Counted from the first letter of the stretch, positions 11,826 through 24,850 are shown. The stretch: DNA of 64,000 nt from Heterocephalus glaber (GCF_000247695.1 NW_004624854.1:2434023-2498022); one strand, 5' to 3'. Program-made: numbers and translations. The notes: generated by a model not told the origin, from the letters alone.

Positions 11826-12180
11826 TTAGTCACTTTCTCCTGACTGACACCCACAAATTAAAGGAAGAGAGTAAGAAAGGTTTATTTGGACTCATAGTTC
11901 TTACAAGTCTCAGTTCATAGCTCACTGGGTCCACAACGGGAGGAGCAGGGAGGAAGGTCCTGGACAGAGGGAATGCTCATATCATGGTCTCCAGGAAATA
12001 GAGAGGTGGGGAAGAGGCAGGGTGGGGCGTCTGCCCTCCCAGGGCAGCCCCAGCAAGGGTTGCTAACCAGGCCTCAGCTCCTAGCAGCAAGTCATCTGAA
12101 GCCCCAGCATCCAGTCACCTCCCGTGAACCCTACATCTGAGCACACAAGGCTTGAGGAGTTGGTCTACATCACAAGACCA
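11826..12180 (-). mobile_element. ERVL-MaLR LTR, antisense
   Basis: The order agtcactttctcctgactgac, then 'aaattaaaggaag', then aaggtttatttggactcata, then 'cagttcatagctcactgggtcc' follows the antisense layout of rodent MaLR LTRs (ORR1/MLT1-like). These are solo LTRs of nonautonomous retrotransposons with no coding capacity. The right end has decayed and no 5-base duplication is clear. Confidence 0.75.
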
Positions 12181-12469
12181 TTGACTCCATCTTCTATCTG
12201 TACATTAAGTCACCACATATTCATTGGGTATTCTTTTAATTGTTCTAGGTAGTATGGCAATTTGATACATGAGTAGCTATAACTTGGTTTAAACTTACTG
12301 AAAGAAAATGTATTAAAAGTTTTGAAGATCTTAGATGCAGGAAATGGGATCTAAAATATAACTCTTAAGAATTAAATAAGAGATATGGACAAAGATTTAC
12401 CCAGAAGGATGTCCGCTGGGGCATTACTGAGAATAAACAAGAAAGTGGAACATATTAAGTAATAGAGAC

Positions 12470-13935
12470 TCCTGTGAGGGGGCTCAGTGACAAGCAAAAC
12501 TGTATCCTTTTCAAACTGAGAAATCTAATTTTCTCTTTTCCCCCTGAAAGTCTGATGATTTTTGTCTATGAAATAAACTGACATTAGATTAGTGGGGAAA
12601 AATGTTAAATTAGCAAAGGAAAAAACTACAAATTTGTTAGCACATAGAAATGTGGGAGTCACACACACAATATCAGACTCCAAGGGGAGCTGAATAGCTG
12701 AAGCTTATATATTGTGTAGCAAGAAATTTGAGGTCCTGGAGGGAGGTGACAGCAGGTTAATCAAAGCAGAGGGGAGAATAGTGAAGTAAACCAAGGTATC
12801 CTATTATGCAGATAAAGTTTTACAGAGAAGCCATCAGAAAGCCACTGTGGTGATTTCTATCTGGGCCAAGTGTCCCACTCCTAATCCCTTCTCTCTGTGA
12901 GAACTTTCCAGGTAAATGGGCGGGGCGGGGGGGGCAGATGGAAAATCCACTGCTGCATAGTGGCTTACTGGATAGCAACGCCTTTGAGAAAAGCAGTTTT
13001 CAGACATCCATTTGTCTACAGCACCTCTGAATACCTATCAGGAAATATGCTGAAGTGCTTTGATGTCCCTCAATCTTAAGAAAGATTTTTCTTTTACTTT
13101 CAAAGTATGTTAGTAGACATGACCCATACATCTAAGGACAAGAACCGTGGCTTTTGTTTCAGCTCTGAGGTATATTACTGGTCTCTTCTGAGGTTCTCTT
13201 GTTGTCACATTCTTCCTTTGTCCTGTTAGTTCCTTTACTCCTTCCTGCCCTGACGTCCTTACTGGACAGATCTTGTAACTCAGTGATTCTTATTTGTTTG
13301 CACTTTAGGTTTTGAGAGTTTACAAAGCAATCAAATGTATTCTGTGTTATCAGAGGGCAATCAGTCCTCTGACTGCCTAGAAAGGAGGATGGTGAGGACT
13401 GAAGGAAAGAAAGACAACAGAGGCTTGTGTAATTTCAGAGTGTGTGGGGGGCTGGGAGGTCAGTGCCTCACAGTGGGCAAAGACAAGGACATTCCGAGCT
13501 TGCCACTATTTATGGGTTCATACAATAACTGTAAGGACTATGGGATGACTCAGAGGGTGGCAGAGATCCTATGAGGATGAGGATCTTATATTGATGAGGA
13601 TCTTAGGTGGAGTTTATGTTGATTAAAATGGTGAGAGGAGCCAAAGGTTCTTACAACAGTAGGTGGGGCAAGTTAAACTGACAAGGAATTTGCCCCTCCC
13701 CGGGTGAATCTTTTCTCCTTTTTTTTTTTTGTTTACTACTTGGTTCTCAAGGAAGCAGGATGTCCTCAGTTGATGTGATCTTGCCCTGGAGCCTCACAGC
13801 ACCACTGAAGCACTGAAGCCTCAGCTGTGAGCAGAGGCAAACGGAAGTTATTGAGTTGTTTCTCACAGCCATCCCCAGGCAAGAAGACTGGGGCTCTGAC
13901 AGCCCTAATTACAATTTAGTTATGAGATGATTTTC
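12470..13935 (-). mobile_element. Possible LTR-derived sequence, family unclear
   Basis: This block is richer in purines and GC than its surroundings, and has LTR-like texture (gaagcttatatattg, 'gcagaggggagaatagtg', repeated tctctgtgagaac-like motifs). Two short open frames (12897-13079 and 13335-13574) are not supported by any family. I cannot define ends, primer site or duplications, so treat this as unclassified. A G-rich run sits at 12918-12934. Confidence 0.25.
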
Positions 13936-14860
13936 CTGAAAATTATGTAGAATGGCTCCTCACCCTATATATTGTGCATGGATGTCCCACATAATCTTAG
14001 GTTTAGAGTCAGAATCATCCAAAATTGAGCCTCCATCAATACCACCATGTTCTGAGGATTCCTCCACTTAGCGTTTTAAACATTAGAAAATATATTTTTC
14101 TAAATTTTAAAGCTAGGTGAGGACATTATGATATATTTGATAAAATAACTAAATATCCTAGATATGGAAAAATAAAGAGCTTACCACAGGGACCTGGATG
14201 TTAGTAATAAAGAAAATGAATTATCTAACAGACCGTGATAAGGATTAACAATTTGGTATCCATAGGTTGTTTTCTGAGGAGTTTTCTGGGTTTTATTTTC
14301 ATTGTCTGATTGCCATTTCAGCGTTTTCTTTTATAGTTAACTATTTCCTAGAATGCAAAGACCCTAGAATCAATAAACCTCGCATGTGTGAGAGAATGCC
14401 AAATTTTTCATAAAGGCTGGGTAAATCCTGGAAACAGAATTAGAAAATAACCACATATAATGAATGCATAGACAGCACATTTATGACTTTGAGTCATGTA
14501 TTTCACATACAGGGTTTTTAAAAGAATATGAAACCAATACTTGTAATGCTAATAAATTGTAGGTTACTATTTAACCCTTGTTTGAGCCCTGCCCTCAGTG
14601 TGATTTATGATAGGACCTCTTTCCGGTGGTGAGAAGCCTGAATGCCATTTTTGCTACTCTAACAAGTCAATTATATGCTTTGGAAATCACAAAAAATGGT
14701 AGAATAAAGGGTGCATAATATTAAACTATTAAGAAAATGAAGATATTAGAACTGTGGAAGCAGTAATAACAAGATTAAGGAAAAACCTATTATAGTCCAG
14801 ATACTGTAATTTTTATGGAAAGATTTTCTTAATGCCAAGTAACAACCGCATTGCCTTTCC
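13936..14860. other. Noncoding DNA
   Basis: No recognisable features. AT-rich apart from a short balanced piece near 14580-14660. Confidence 0.4.
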
Positions 14861-15215
14861 AGTAGCTGGCTGTAACGATTATGCATGACTGATATGTCCC
14901 GCTATGTTACAACATCGCCAACCTGGTGGACTCCAAGGATGGCCCCTTCGTTGCAGCTGCAGACAGAGAACTGCTTCAACCTTAAAGGTCTTTAGGTGAA
15001 GGCAGGACCTAAAAGGGCCAAGCGCCTGTCTTCCCAACTAAGGGTGGGCAGAAGGTTCCAGCCAGCTTCGTCCACAACCTCCGGATGCTTCTGCTGGCAC
15101 ACTCTGGGCATCCAAAGCATTCGAAAGGACCACCGTGCTTCCCTGTGGCAGACTGGAGAACGAAAGGAAAATTTCAAAAAGCCGGGACCTCAAAGTCAAG
15201 CCGCTAAGAACGATG
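14861..15215. other. GC- and CpG-richer island of unknown origin
   Basis: In an AT-rich neighbourhood this stretch has balanced base composition and several CpGs. It contains open frames on both strands (109 codons plus at 14996, 61 codons minus at 14992). One plus-strand frame just upstream reads NIANLVDSKDGPFVAAADRE and then reaches a stop. I do not recognise any of these peptides. A decayed processed pseudogene or an old LTR are both possible; a live exon is not supported because no splice pattern or long frame is visible. Confidence 0.25.
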
Positions 15216-17680
15216 TCTATTGGATTAGTTTACATAGGAAGACTACGTCATTTCATGTTGTCCTGCACAATACCCAGCTCCCCAAGGATTTAATACAACT
15301 CCGCATACATTTCCTTACTACTTGAGCTTGTCTTACATATTCATTCTTCAATTGTGCCAATGTTTTGCTTCTTCCTCCCAACCACGCTACAATTTTGTTT
15401 GATTTCTTAAAAAAATATATATATCTCAGATTTTTAAAACACATTATACAATGTAAAACAATTTGACACATAATTATCTTTTTTTTTCTACAAATGAAAA
15501 TTAAGATAATAGCAATACTTTGCCCATTGAAATGTTCAATTTCCTCACATATGTTTTTCTCAGATATTTAACTTTATGTAGTGTTTGTTAGCCAAAAAGC
15601 TATTACTATGGGGAACTAACCTGGTAAGTAAGCAATGGTGTATGCAGTTGTGAGCACAATTGTTATGTCGGAGATCGCCATTACCAAATGGCTTAAATGA
15701 CAAGACAGTATTTATTGGAAACTTCTTATGGGTGGTTTACTAGCAGCACTGTTTATAAAGAATGCCATCATATAAGAGTACCTCTATTTTTAGCATATCA
15801 TTTTTTCTATTCAAAATTCTTATCTTTAAATATATCTGAACAGAGTTTGAGGTGGTGGCTCATATCTGCTTGCATCTCTAATGTGGTCTTATAGATTTTT
15901 AAATGAATACTCAGCATGTACAATCATTTCAGGAATAAATTGTTTGCATTATTTTTAGCAGGTAGGAAAGTACATTTGAAAGTTAATGGCTGTGTGGGTG
16001 AAGTGCTAATGAATCAGCCTCAGGGAGGGGCATGCCTCAGTTGCCTGTTTTACATGAGGACTTTGTAAATGTGTGTTATGTGCCGTTTGCTTATGGACAT
16101 CATTACAAATGCCCACATTTGAATTCCTTGGCTAAATCAATTGGTAGCAATTTAAAAACACTTTTAAAGATTCTTAAATATGAACTGTTTTCATATGTAT
16201 TAGTTTCATCAGTTCTTTGAGTCATTAGTTCATTAGTTGTTTGACTATAATATTACTATTCTTAAGTTAGCAGACTGTTTCTTTAGGTGAAAACAAAGAG
16301 TGGTAATCTTATGTAAAATCATTTTATGATCTCAAGCTCATGTGGAGTTCAAACTCAAGTTTATTACCATTTACTTACTTTACTGTACAAACATTGCTTT
16401 GAGGACACAAATGTCAAACATTTATTTAAACTTCAGAGCAACATGTCATAAATGCACATATTTATAATATTCACTCTCCTTTTTCTTGGGATAATTTGAG
16501 AAGGAATCATTTGAAACTCTCACATCAGCCTTTCACCACATTCTTGAGATATAGTGAATATTTACCCTTCTTAATGTATTCATAAAAGTAATTGGCTTCT
16601 GAACAAAGCGCTGAGATGTTTTCTGACCTACTACAACTTTAGAGAATTAGAATGATACGAGGAGGAAAGAAATTTCAAACATCATTAATCAATGGATTAC
16701 TTTCTTTTAAAAAGTCAAAGTCAAAGTCATGCATTTAAATTTAGCAATGTTTTTAAAGGGTATTAACATTTTAAACATCCATAGTTCTTTCCTTAATTAC
16801 ATTTGTCTCCTGTAGAGAAAGGTAAGCAAGTATAAAATATTTCAAGTATAAAAGACTTCTAAATCATATAAGCATTTAAAATAGCAGTTCAATGATATAA
16901 ATAGTTTCATTCATATCAGAGAGGTGAACAGGAGATAACCTGGTTTATAAATGTAATCAAATTGCAATATTCATTCAGATCATCTGATATGGTTGTGAAT
17001 ACTGACAAGTTACTTCATGCTTTCATGGAAGCATTCAAAACTAAAAGATAAAAGTATAGAAGACTTATCATTTTACTTATAAATTATGATGATCTTATCA
17101 AAGATGGATAATTCAGACATATTTATCTTCTTCATTAATTTATAACTTTCTAGTGCTATTACTGCCCTTATTACAACCTGATTTGGAGTGTTTGGCTTGT
17201 CATGTTGAATATTTATTGCTGTTGTAGACAGAAATTCAGTTTTAAAAAAGAGATGTTTCCAGGGGCCCAGGCTCATGAATTGCAGTACAGTAGTGAAAGC
17301 AAAGGAGACCTCAGATTTGTCCATAACTTGTTCTGAACACTGGTGGGCATCCCGTGTCTCTTTTCTGTTGGGTTTGCCATTCACCTTTGATCTCAACTTC
17401 AATATTCTCCTAAAGAAATTTGGGGAAAATTTATCTAGCAAGTAGGACCGGGGACACAATTTATATAGCATTTAGGCTATAGTACATTTCTAATCAACTT
17501 TTAGAGTCGTTATATACGTACTGTAGAGTAAGTTCCCATGGACCTACGCCTAGGTACTGCTATTGTTGATATCCTACAGCAATATGTTATGTTGATTAAA
17601 ATTAATTTTTAACTGAAGTCCGTGCCTTACTAAGATTTCCTTTGTTTTTACCTAACATCTATTTTCTTTTCCAGGATCCC
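15216..17680. other. Noncoding AT-rich DNA
   Basis: No repeat, exon or RNA gene is recognised. The 132-codon minus-strand frame at 17073-17471 is the longest frame here. It shows no domain or transmembrane pattern I know and probably arises by chance. Confidence 0.35.
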
Positions 17681-18110
17681 AACGAGAACACCATTTAAGC
17701 TTCGTTTCTCGAAGTCCTTCCTTACACTGCGGCAGTCTCTCGGGGTCCACCTCTTATTCTGACCTCAGGATTTCTGAGGTGCTGCTCTGAATCTCTGTGG
17801 AATGATGCTCTGGGGCTCACAGTCTTCTCGTGAGCAGACTGGCACTGCCAAGAAGATCACAGACGTGCGTGGTCTTCTCTCTCTCTCGCAGATCCCTCGT
17901 GTGCGCCATCGTAAGGGTTTCTCACTGTCCACGCTGCTCTGCTACTGGGTGGTGGGTGTGTGTAAAACTTCTTAACCCTACATTGGCTCTTTTTCCCCCT
18001 GCAGTGTAAGTTCTTGTGCCCCTCTCACCCTGAAGAGTTAGTTGGAGAGTCGCACTCTGCCCTTGGTACAGGTCTGGGCTTACGCATTAACTCTACACTG
18101 ACCCCATGGT
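17681..18110. other. Balanced-GC segment with splice-like motifs, unassigned
   Basis: This segment contains CpGs and two pyrimidine-rich AG endings (tctctctctctcgcag at about 17890 and gctctttttccccctgcag ending at 18004). No downstream frame is convincing. It is followed directly by ancient antisense L1, which makes it more likely repeat-associated than exonic. Confidence 0.25.
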
Positions 18111-19700
18111 GCTGCATTAGAGTTCAAACTAGCATGAGTTTTGACTCTTCTTTTCATTTACATCTTTACTCCATCATTTATTTATGGCAGTATGGACTCA
18201 TGGATATTTATTTTATAATTTTTACAATTATTACATTTTTTATTTTATTGCCCAGATTGTTCTCTTTCATCTGGGAAATCATTTGTCACCTTGTCTCTTG
18301 GGAGGGTTACCATACTTTTCTTTGCATTTTTATTTTGCTTGGAGAATTTCCTTGCTCTCTGGCATCGCAAAATGCTCCAGGCTCATTCTGTGTATTCCTT
18401 GTCCAAGCCTTAGAATCAGTTATTTACATTTCTCTGAGGACTCCTGTCTTTTTCAAATGGAGAAAAAGATTAGAAATCATGATTTCTATAATGAAGTATT
18501 CATTGCTATACAGGATTCTTATACTAGGATCTCTCAATCAAGTCACGAGATGAGTTTGAGTATATGCACATCTCTCTCCATATTTGCATGTGTGTCCAGC
18601 TGTAAGTATAGTAAGCTGACAATGGTTTCATGTTTATCTCCACCTCTGCTGTAGCACTATGTGGATCACTGTAGACTTCTCCTTTCTCTTTTTTATAATC
18701 AACTATTCTGTAACTAATAAATGACCTTGAGAAACTTGTCTCCAAGTATTTATACCCTCATACTTAATTAAGTGGATATTCAGGTAAACTGCATTCCGGA
18801 TGTTACCTACACCCCTAAGATTGAGAACTTTACCAACTCAAATACAGCACTTATAGTTTTTTCTCCTGTTAGTTTTGCTGTCTCCTCTAATTTCAAAAGT
18901 AAGTTAGGTCAGCAGTTTTTCCTTTAACTACATTCAGTGAGGTTATCACATTTGTAGTACAGTCAGATTAGTTTGCCATAGTCTACCTTCTACTCTGATA
19001 TCACCTGGTAACTTAAATGATTTTTAAAGTTTCCTAAATTATAGTTCAGTCTTTGTACTGTGAAGTCCTATGGATTTTGACAAATGCAGAGTATTATGTA
19101 CACCCAGTTAGAGGAGCACATAGTTACAATTCACTGCTCTTAAAAGTCTTTCCTTTATCTATTCCATCTTCTTTCATTCCAGATCCCTGGGAGCCGCTGA
19201 CCCACTTCCCATTCCTACAGCTGTGTCTTTTCCACATTGTCATATAAATGCAATCATAAAATATATAGCCTCTCAGTCTAGCTTCTTTCACTTGGAAATG
19301 TTGTAGACTTCATTTATATATAGTTTTGACTTAATTGTTGAAGAATTCCTGTTCAGTTTTATCTTTTGTCCATTTGTTTCAGATTTTCTTTCATCAGTTT
19401 TCCTTTTTTCTATATTTAGCTCTGCAACTCATCACCCTGAAGCATTAATTTAGCCCCCTCTTTTCTCTATTTAAAAGAAATTTGGTACAACAATTAATTG
19501 CTTTATTTTGGTACAGAGATTATATTACATGTTGAAAAAGTTATTTGCATATTTTTATTTTATGATGTTCTTTGTTAATTGTTAATTCTTCCATTTTTAT
19601 GTTTCCTTTTATGTCAAACTATTATTTTGTTTAATGGTGAATGTTTTTCAGCTCTATTTTTGTATTATACCTCATGTATTCCTTTAGAATTATAGTTTGT
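18111..19700 (-). mobile_element. Ancient L1 (L1M-type) 3' region, antisense
   Basis: Plus-strand motifs typical of reversed old L1 3' DNA are present in order: actcatggatatttatttta, 'gctccaggctcattctgtg', 'tcctatggattttgacaaatgc', 'ccctgggagccgctgacccac', and 'tcatataaatgcaatcataaaatatatagcc' followed by gcttctttcacttgg. Frames overlapping it (18014-18553, 18184-18654, 19053-19247) are on the noncoding strand of a decayed element and should not be read as genes. The right end fades into AT-rich DNA. Confidence 0.65.
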
Positions 19701-21079
19701 ATTTACTATTTAGCTTCTAGATTTTCTACTTAGGAGTTCTCCATCTCTGAATTACTTGATGTCTTGTTTACAATAATCTATTCAGTGTTGTTATTATGAG
19801 AAGAATTTAATGGAGAAATGTTTCCAGTTGTGGGCAAAGAAGAGGAAGTAACTACTATAAGCCAAGGAAGAGGACTGTGTGAAAAAGAGGCTGAGTAATA
19901 ATAACTGCGGTGTTACATAGATAGAATCTACTTTCCACTTGGGGATTTGGAGACTGTGGGAGAATTTTTAACATAGTCTTCTTTCTGACTTTCTGCTTGG
20001 AACTTCTTTGAGGCAGAAAGAATTAGAGAGGAGACAAATCCAGTCATGTTTTACATACTTGTTAGTCTTTTGGAACAAATATTACACTCAAAAGACATAG
20101 AAAGTGGGCCCATGCACACAGCATTTACAGATTCCCTTCGCATTATTTCATGAAAAGGAATGAACATTTGTACTTGCACACACAAACCTATCTTCCATCT
20201 CCTCTTTATGGGCCCCTAGTCATCTTTGTTACTTTAAACTCACAAGTTCTCCCGGACACATTTTTCTTCCTCTAGAGCCCTGAGTGCATCCCCCAAACTC
20301 CATGCTGGTAATTTCCTTCTAATTCAATCTGTACCTTAGCAGATCACCAGAGGAAGAGGAGCCTGATGAGGACCTGTTGCTCATTTCAATCTTATCATTT
20401 AAATGCTTTCTTCTTCTCCACAATATCTTTATCAATTTTTTTCTATTGCACTTTTCTCTCCCATTCACACACAGTCAAATAATGGGATACCTAGATGTCT
20501 GGATCTTGGGAGAAGATTGCATTATCTCTCCAGTATTTGCTTCTCTCTTCTTTCATATGACAGCAGGGTTTGGGGAAATAGACCAGATGGAGTGGCATGT
20601 CATGCATGGTCTGATCTGCTGCATACTGATCTAGATATAAAGAGGAGGAAAACGTTGTCTCCTCTTTCTTTTCTTTTTGTCTCTATAAATTATTTATCTT
20701 TAGAATAATGATCATTTCCATGTTAGTATAGGAATTTAGAAAGCTTGGATTTGAATGGTAAAATTGAGAAAAGAATGAAACAGTGTTATCTTTAAGGCAT
20801 AGTTTCAGGGAAAGGTAGTTGAAAAAAATACAGATATGCAGAAATTTTTGCAAATTCTGGCCTAAAATTACCATGAATCACCTTTGTATTTCATTATTTC
20901 CAGTAACAAGCTACATGGTCAAATGATAGTTCTTGTTGTACTCAATGTTCTTGAGCAATAAAATATTGTGTTACTTTGATAATCTGTCCATCTTTTTTAA
21001 GAATAATGAAAACTAATTGACTCCATTTTATAATTAAGATATTAAATTACATAGGCAACATCATTTCAAGGGTCAAGCT
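19701..21079. other. Noncoding AT-rich DNA
   Basis: No features recognised. Frames near 20377-20708 (85 and 101 codons) overlap each other and show no family resemblance. Confidence 0.35.
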
Positions 21080-21897
21080 CTGTGAGCTTTGAAAAAGTAT
21101 TTAATCATATTCATTCATGTGAAAAACAATAAGAAATAATCCTCTCCAAATCCTCTGGCTTGTTTCTGGTCTAATCTCCCTCCATCTCTGGTCCCTGACA
21201 CCCACTGATTTCTTTTCTGAGCCTGTAATTCTCCTTTGTATGAAAGAGGTATAAATGGAATTATTCTTAATACATGGTCTTTTGTATTTGCCTTCTTTCA
21301 CACTACATTTCACATTCACAAGTTATAGGTATCAGTACTTTCTTATTCTTTATTGTTGAGTACTTTCCAGTGTGTACTGTAACAGAGTCACTTTATTCAT
21401 TTTCAACTTATTTGGGTAGCCTCTATGTTTTTGAGGTTAAAAACATGGCCAATATCAATATCCACATGCAAGATTTGGTATGAACATAGGTCTTAGTTTT
21501 CCAAAATAAAGTAGGAAATAGAAACACGAAATTGAAGGGCATTATATAAAAAAGTGCGACCGGTGCTCTGCATCTGTGTCAGCACTTATGCTGCCCTTTG
21601 AGAATGTTTATGTTGCTCTAAGTTTTTAGTATATCTCACTGTGGTTTTAATTAGCTGTTTAATAATGTGTAGTGATGTCAAAGCTATTTTTGAGTGTTTG
21701 TTTTCTATCTGTGTAAAGCATTTGGAAAAGTTTCTGTATAAAGTTTGTACCAATTTTCTTTGGGCTGTGAATCCCCTCATGTTTGAATTTTAAGAATTAT
21801 TTACATATTATTGAGAATAGTCCTTTGGTAAATATGTGATTTGCAGATATCCCCTCCATTTTAAAATGTGCCTTCTTATTCTATTAATAGTGTATTT
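21080..21897 (-). mobile_element. Ancient L1 3' end and ORF2 C-terminus, antisense
   Basis: The order 'gtataaatggaattattcttaatacatggtctttt', 'atttgccttctttcacac', 'tatctcactgtggttttaattagc' and 'agaatagtcctttggtaaatatg' with ttgcagatatcccctcc is the reversed end of an old L1 ORF2. It is more diverged than the element that starts next to it at about 21898, so the younger L1 inserted into or beside it. Confidence 0.7.
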
Positions 21898-23181
21898 AGC
21901 ACCATTTCTTAAAGAGGGCATCTTTTTCAGTGAGGGTGTTTGGCTCCTTTGTCAAAGGTGAGGAGGCTGAGTGTGTCTAGAGTTGTTTCTGTATCTTCTA
22001 ATCTGTTCCAGTGGTCCTCAGGTCTGTTTCTTTGCCAGCACCTTGCTGTTTTTATCACAGTAGCTTTGTAGTTTTAAGTTGGGGATTGTGATACCCTCTA
22101 CCTTGTTTTTATTGCCTAGAATTGCTTTTGCTATTCTAGGTCTCTTCTTGTCCCAAATGAATTTTTGGATTGTTTTCTAAAGTTCTGTGAAGTATGCTAT
22201 TGGAATTTCAGTCGGCATTGCATTGAATCTATATAGCAGTTTTGGAAGTATGGCCATTTTCACTATATTGTTCTTCCTACCCAACGGCAAGGGATGTCTT
22301 TCCATTTTCTTATATCCTCTTTGATCTTTATTTTCAGAGTGCCCTAGTGTTCATCATAGAGGTCTTTTACTTCCTTCATTAAATTGATTCCAAGTATTTC
22401 ATTTTTTGGATGCTATTGTGAAAGGAACTGTTTCCTCCATTTCTCTCTGAGTCTGTAATTCATACATAGGAAGGCTATTAATTTTTGAGTGTTGCCCTTG
22501 AATCCAGCTACTCTAAAGAATTTCATTATTAAGTCTAGAAGTCCTTTGGTGGAGTTTTTGGGGTCTTCTATGTACAGTACTATGTCATCCACAAATAATG
22601 ACAGTTTAATGTCTTCATTTCCTAACTTTATTCATTGTATTTCTTTTTCTTGTCTAACTGCTCTGGCTAATGTTTCCAGAATTATATTGAACAAGAGTGG
22701 TGATAGTGGACAACCTTGTCTTATTGCTGATTTTAGCATCAAATATTTTAGTTTTTGACCATTTAGTATGATATTGACTGTTGTTTTTCATAGATGACTT
22801 TCATCAGATTGAGATAAAGACCATCTATTACAAATTTCTGTAGGATTTTTTTCACGAATGTTTGATGAATTTTGTCAAACACTTTCTTTGTATCTGTTGA
22901 GGTGATCATATGGTTTTTGTCCTTGGCTCTGTTAATATAGTATCTTATATTTATTGATTTGCGTATGTTGAACCATCCCTGCATTCCTGGGATGAATCCC
23001 ACTTGGTCAGGGTGCATGATCTTCTTGATGATCTTCTGTATTCTGTTTGCCAGTATCTTACTGAGGATTTTTGCATCTATGTTCATTAGGGAGATTGGTC
23101 TGTAATTCTCTTTCTTGATTGGGTCTGTTTTTGGAATCATGGTAATCTGTGCTTCCAGGAATGAATTTGGGAGTTTCAACT
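21898..23181 (-). mobile_element. Inverted 5' half of a younger L1: ORF2 reverse transcriptase region
   Basis: On the minus strand this reads ORF2 from the start of the reverse transcriptase (peptide [20 protein letters not shown], then [20 protein letters not shown]) through the palm. A catalytic-type FVDD at 22584-22595 stands where L1 normally has FADD. It ends, reading leftward, at the agcaccatttcttaaagagg block of late ORF2. Stops and frameshifts break it (for example after position 22763), so no active enzyme is encoded. It joins head-to-head with the sense 3' half at about 23181. L1 ORF2 supplies the endonuclease and reverse transcriptase for L1 and SINE insertion. Confidence 0.92.
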
Positions 23182-24456
23182 TGCCAAAGATTAAAACTAA
23201 ACCCCTATCTTTCACCATGCACTAAACTGAAATTGAAATGGATCAGAGATCTATAGATTAAAACAGAAACACTAAACTTGCTGGAAGATAAGTTAGGTAG
23301 AAGTCTTGAAGACATTGGCATAGGAAAAGACTTTATGAACAAAACCTCAGTCACATGGGAAGTAGCACAAAGAATCAACAACTGGGATCTCATCTTATTA
23401 AAAAGCTTCTGCACAACAAGAGAAACCACTAACAGAGTGAAGAGACAACCCACAATGTGGGAAAAAAATTTTACCAGCTGTCCCTCAGACAAAGGACTAC
23501 TAGCTAGAATCTATAAAGAACTTAAAAATAATCAGACCGAATCCAAAAATGGGTATCTGAAATGAACAGACATTTCTCGGATGAGGAAGTAGAAGCAGCA
23601 AATAAAAATATGACAAAATGTTCACCATCACTGGTCATTCAAGAGTTGCAAATGAAAACAATGCTGCGATTTCATCTCACCCCAGAAAGAATGGCTGCTA
23701 TCAAGAAGTCAACAAATAACAAATCCTGACAGGGTTGTGAGGAAAAAAGAAACCCTTCTCCACTGTTGATGGGAGTGTGGATTGGTGCAACCACTATGGA
23801 AATCAGTGTGGAGATTCCTTAAAAACCTAGGATTAGAAGTTCCATTTGACCCAGCTATTCCCCTTCTGAGTACGTTCCAGAAAGAATTAAAAGCATCATA
23901 CCACAGTGACATATGTGCACCAGTGGTTACAGCAGCACAATTTGTAATAGCTAGGTCTTGGAAACAGCCCAAATACCCATCAGCTGATGAGTGGATAAAG
24001 AAGATTTGTTTTTGTTTTTTATAAAATGGAGTATTAGCCATAAAGAAAGATAAATTAGAGACATTTCTAGCTAAATGGATGCACCTTAAAGCCATACTCT
24101 CAAGTGAAATAAATAGGACACACTTGTGAAGACTGAATTCTTTCTCTGGTGTGAGAAACTGAAAGTGTAAATGAGGACCAAAATGTATAACAGATATTAT
24201 GAAATAAGAAAATATTCAAAGGAGAAGGGGAACTAGAGGGCAAGGGTGGGAGAAAGGAAAGGGGGAAAGAAAAAATGAAAAAATAAGGAAAACACAGAAA
24301 CAAAGTTTATGTAAGGGAGGGGTGGAGGGGTTGAAGGGAGGGAAGGGGATTGGGATAAAATAAGAACCAAGATACATCATGTACAGGTAGAAATTCTCAA
24401 TGATGAGTGTGATCATAACGTATACCTAAAATGTACCAATAAACTTAATGAAAAAA
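23182..24456 (+). mobile_element. Sense 3' half of the same L1: ORF2 C-terminus, 3' UTR, tail
   Basis: It begins in late ORF2 (ttaaaactaaacccctatct) exactly where the inverted half stops. It then encodes INNWDLILLKSFCTTRETTN and EKNFTSCPSDKGLLARIYKE (95-codon frame at 23278-23565) and, further on, a [20 protein letters not shown] frame at 23782-24024. The 3' UTR follows with its purine tract (24216-24350), gatacatcatgtacaggtag and cctaaaatgtaccaataaac, ending in a short A run. Several stops separate the pieces. No clear target duplication was found on either side of the composite. Confidence 0.93.
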
Positions 24457-24496
24457 TTAGTATCTTTAACAGTAACTCCTGCATCGTATATATGTG

Positions 24497-24524
24497 GATA
24501 GATGATAGACAGATAGATAGATAT
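24497..24524. repeat. (GATA)n microsatellite
   Basis: Imperfect gata/gaca units immediately downstream of the L1 tail. Confidence 0.85.
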
Positions 24525-24850
24525 GTAGTTTTGTCAGTGTATAGTTGGTGTCTTGTGAAGAATTTGGTCTTGCCTTTTTAGCACATCTAAAGTAAATTTG
24601 GTCAGTTAATGTCTATACTTTTCAAATTCACGAAAATTTTGCTATGAATGGAATAAAATCTATATTATTAACGTTTTCTATTTGTTACCATCATTCTTTC
24701 CTTTTTCCCTCAGTTCTCCTTTCTAGATTCTTTTAACGAACCTATTTCATCCTCACTATTGGTTTATTGTTTATAATTTTTAGTGCTGTCACCAATGTCC
24801 CTAAGGTTTATAATATACAGCTTTTCTTATTGTCCAGCTTCACATGCAGC
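24525..24850. other. Noncoding AT-rich DNA
   Basis: Nothing recognised. Confidence 0.4.

Noticed and set aside
18014..18654. Hydrophobic frames of 179 and 156 codons as membrane proteins
   Set aside because: They overlap in different frames, and most of their length is the noncoding strand of an ancient L1, where T-rich sequence gives phenylalanine and leucine by composition.
22763..23218. 151-codon minus-strand frame with reverse transcriptase similarity as a gene
   Set aside because: It is one stretch of a broken L1 ORF2 inside a rearranged, truncated element; its first codons lie across the inversion junction.
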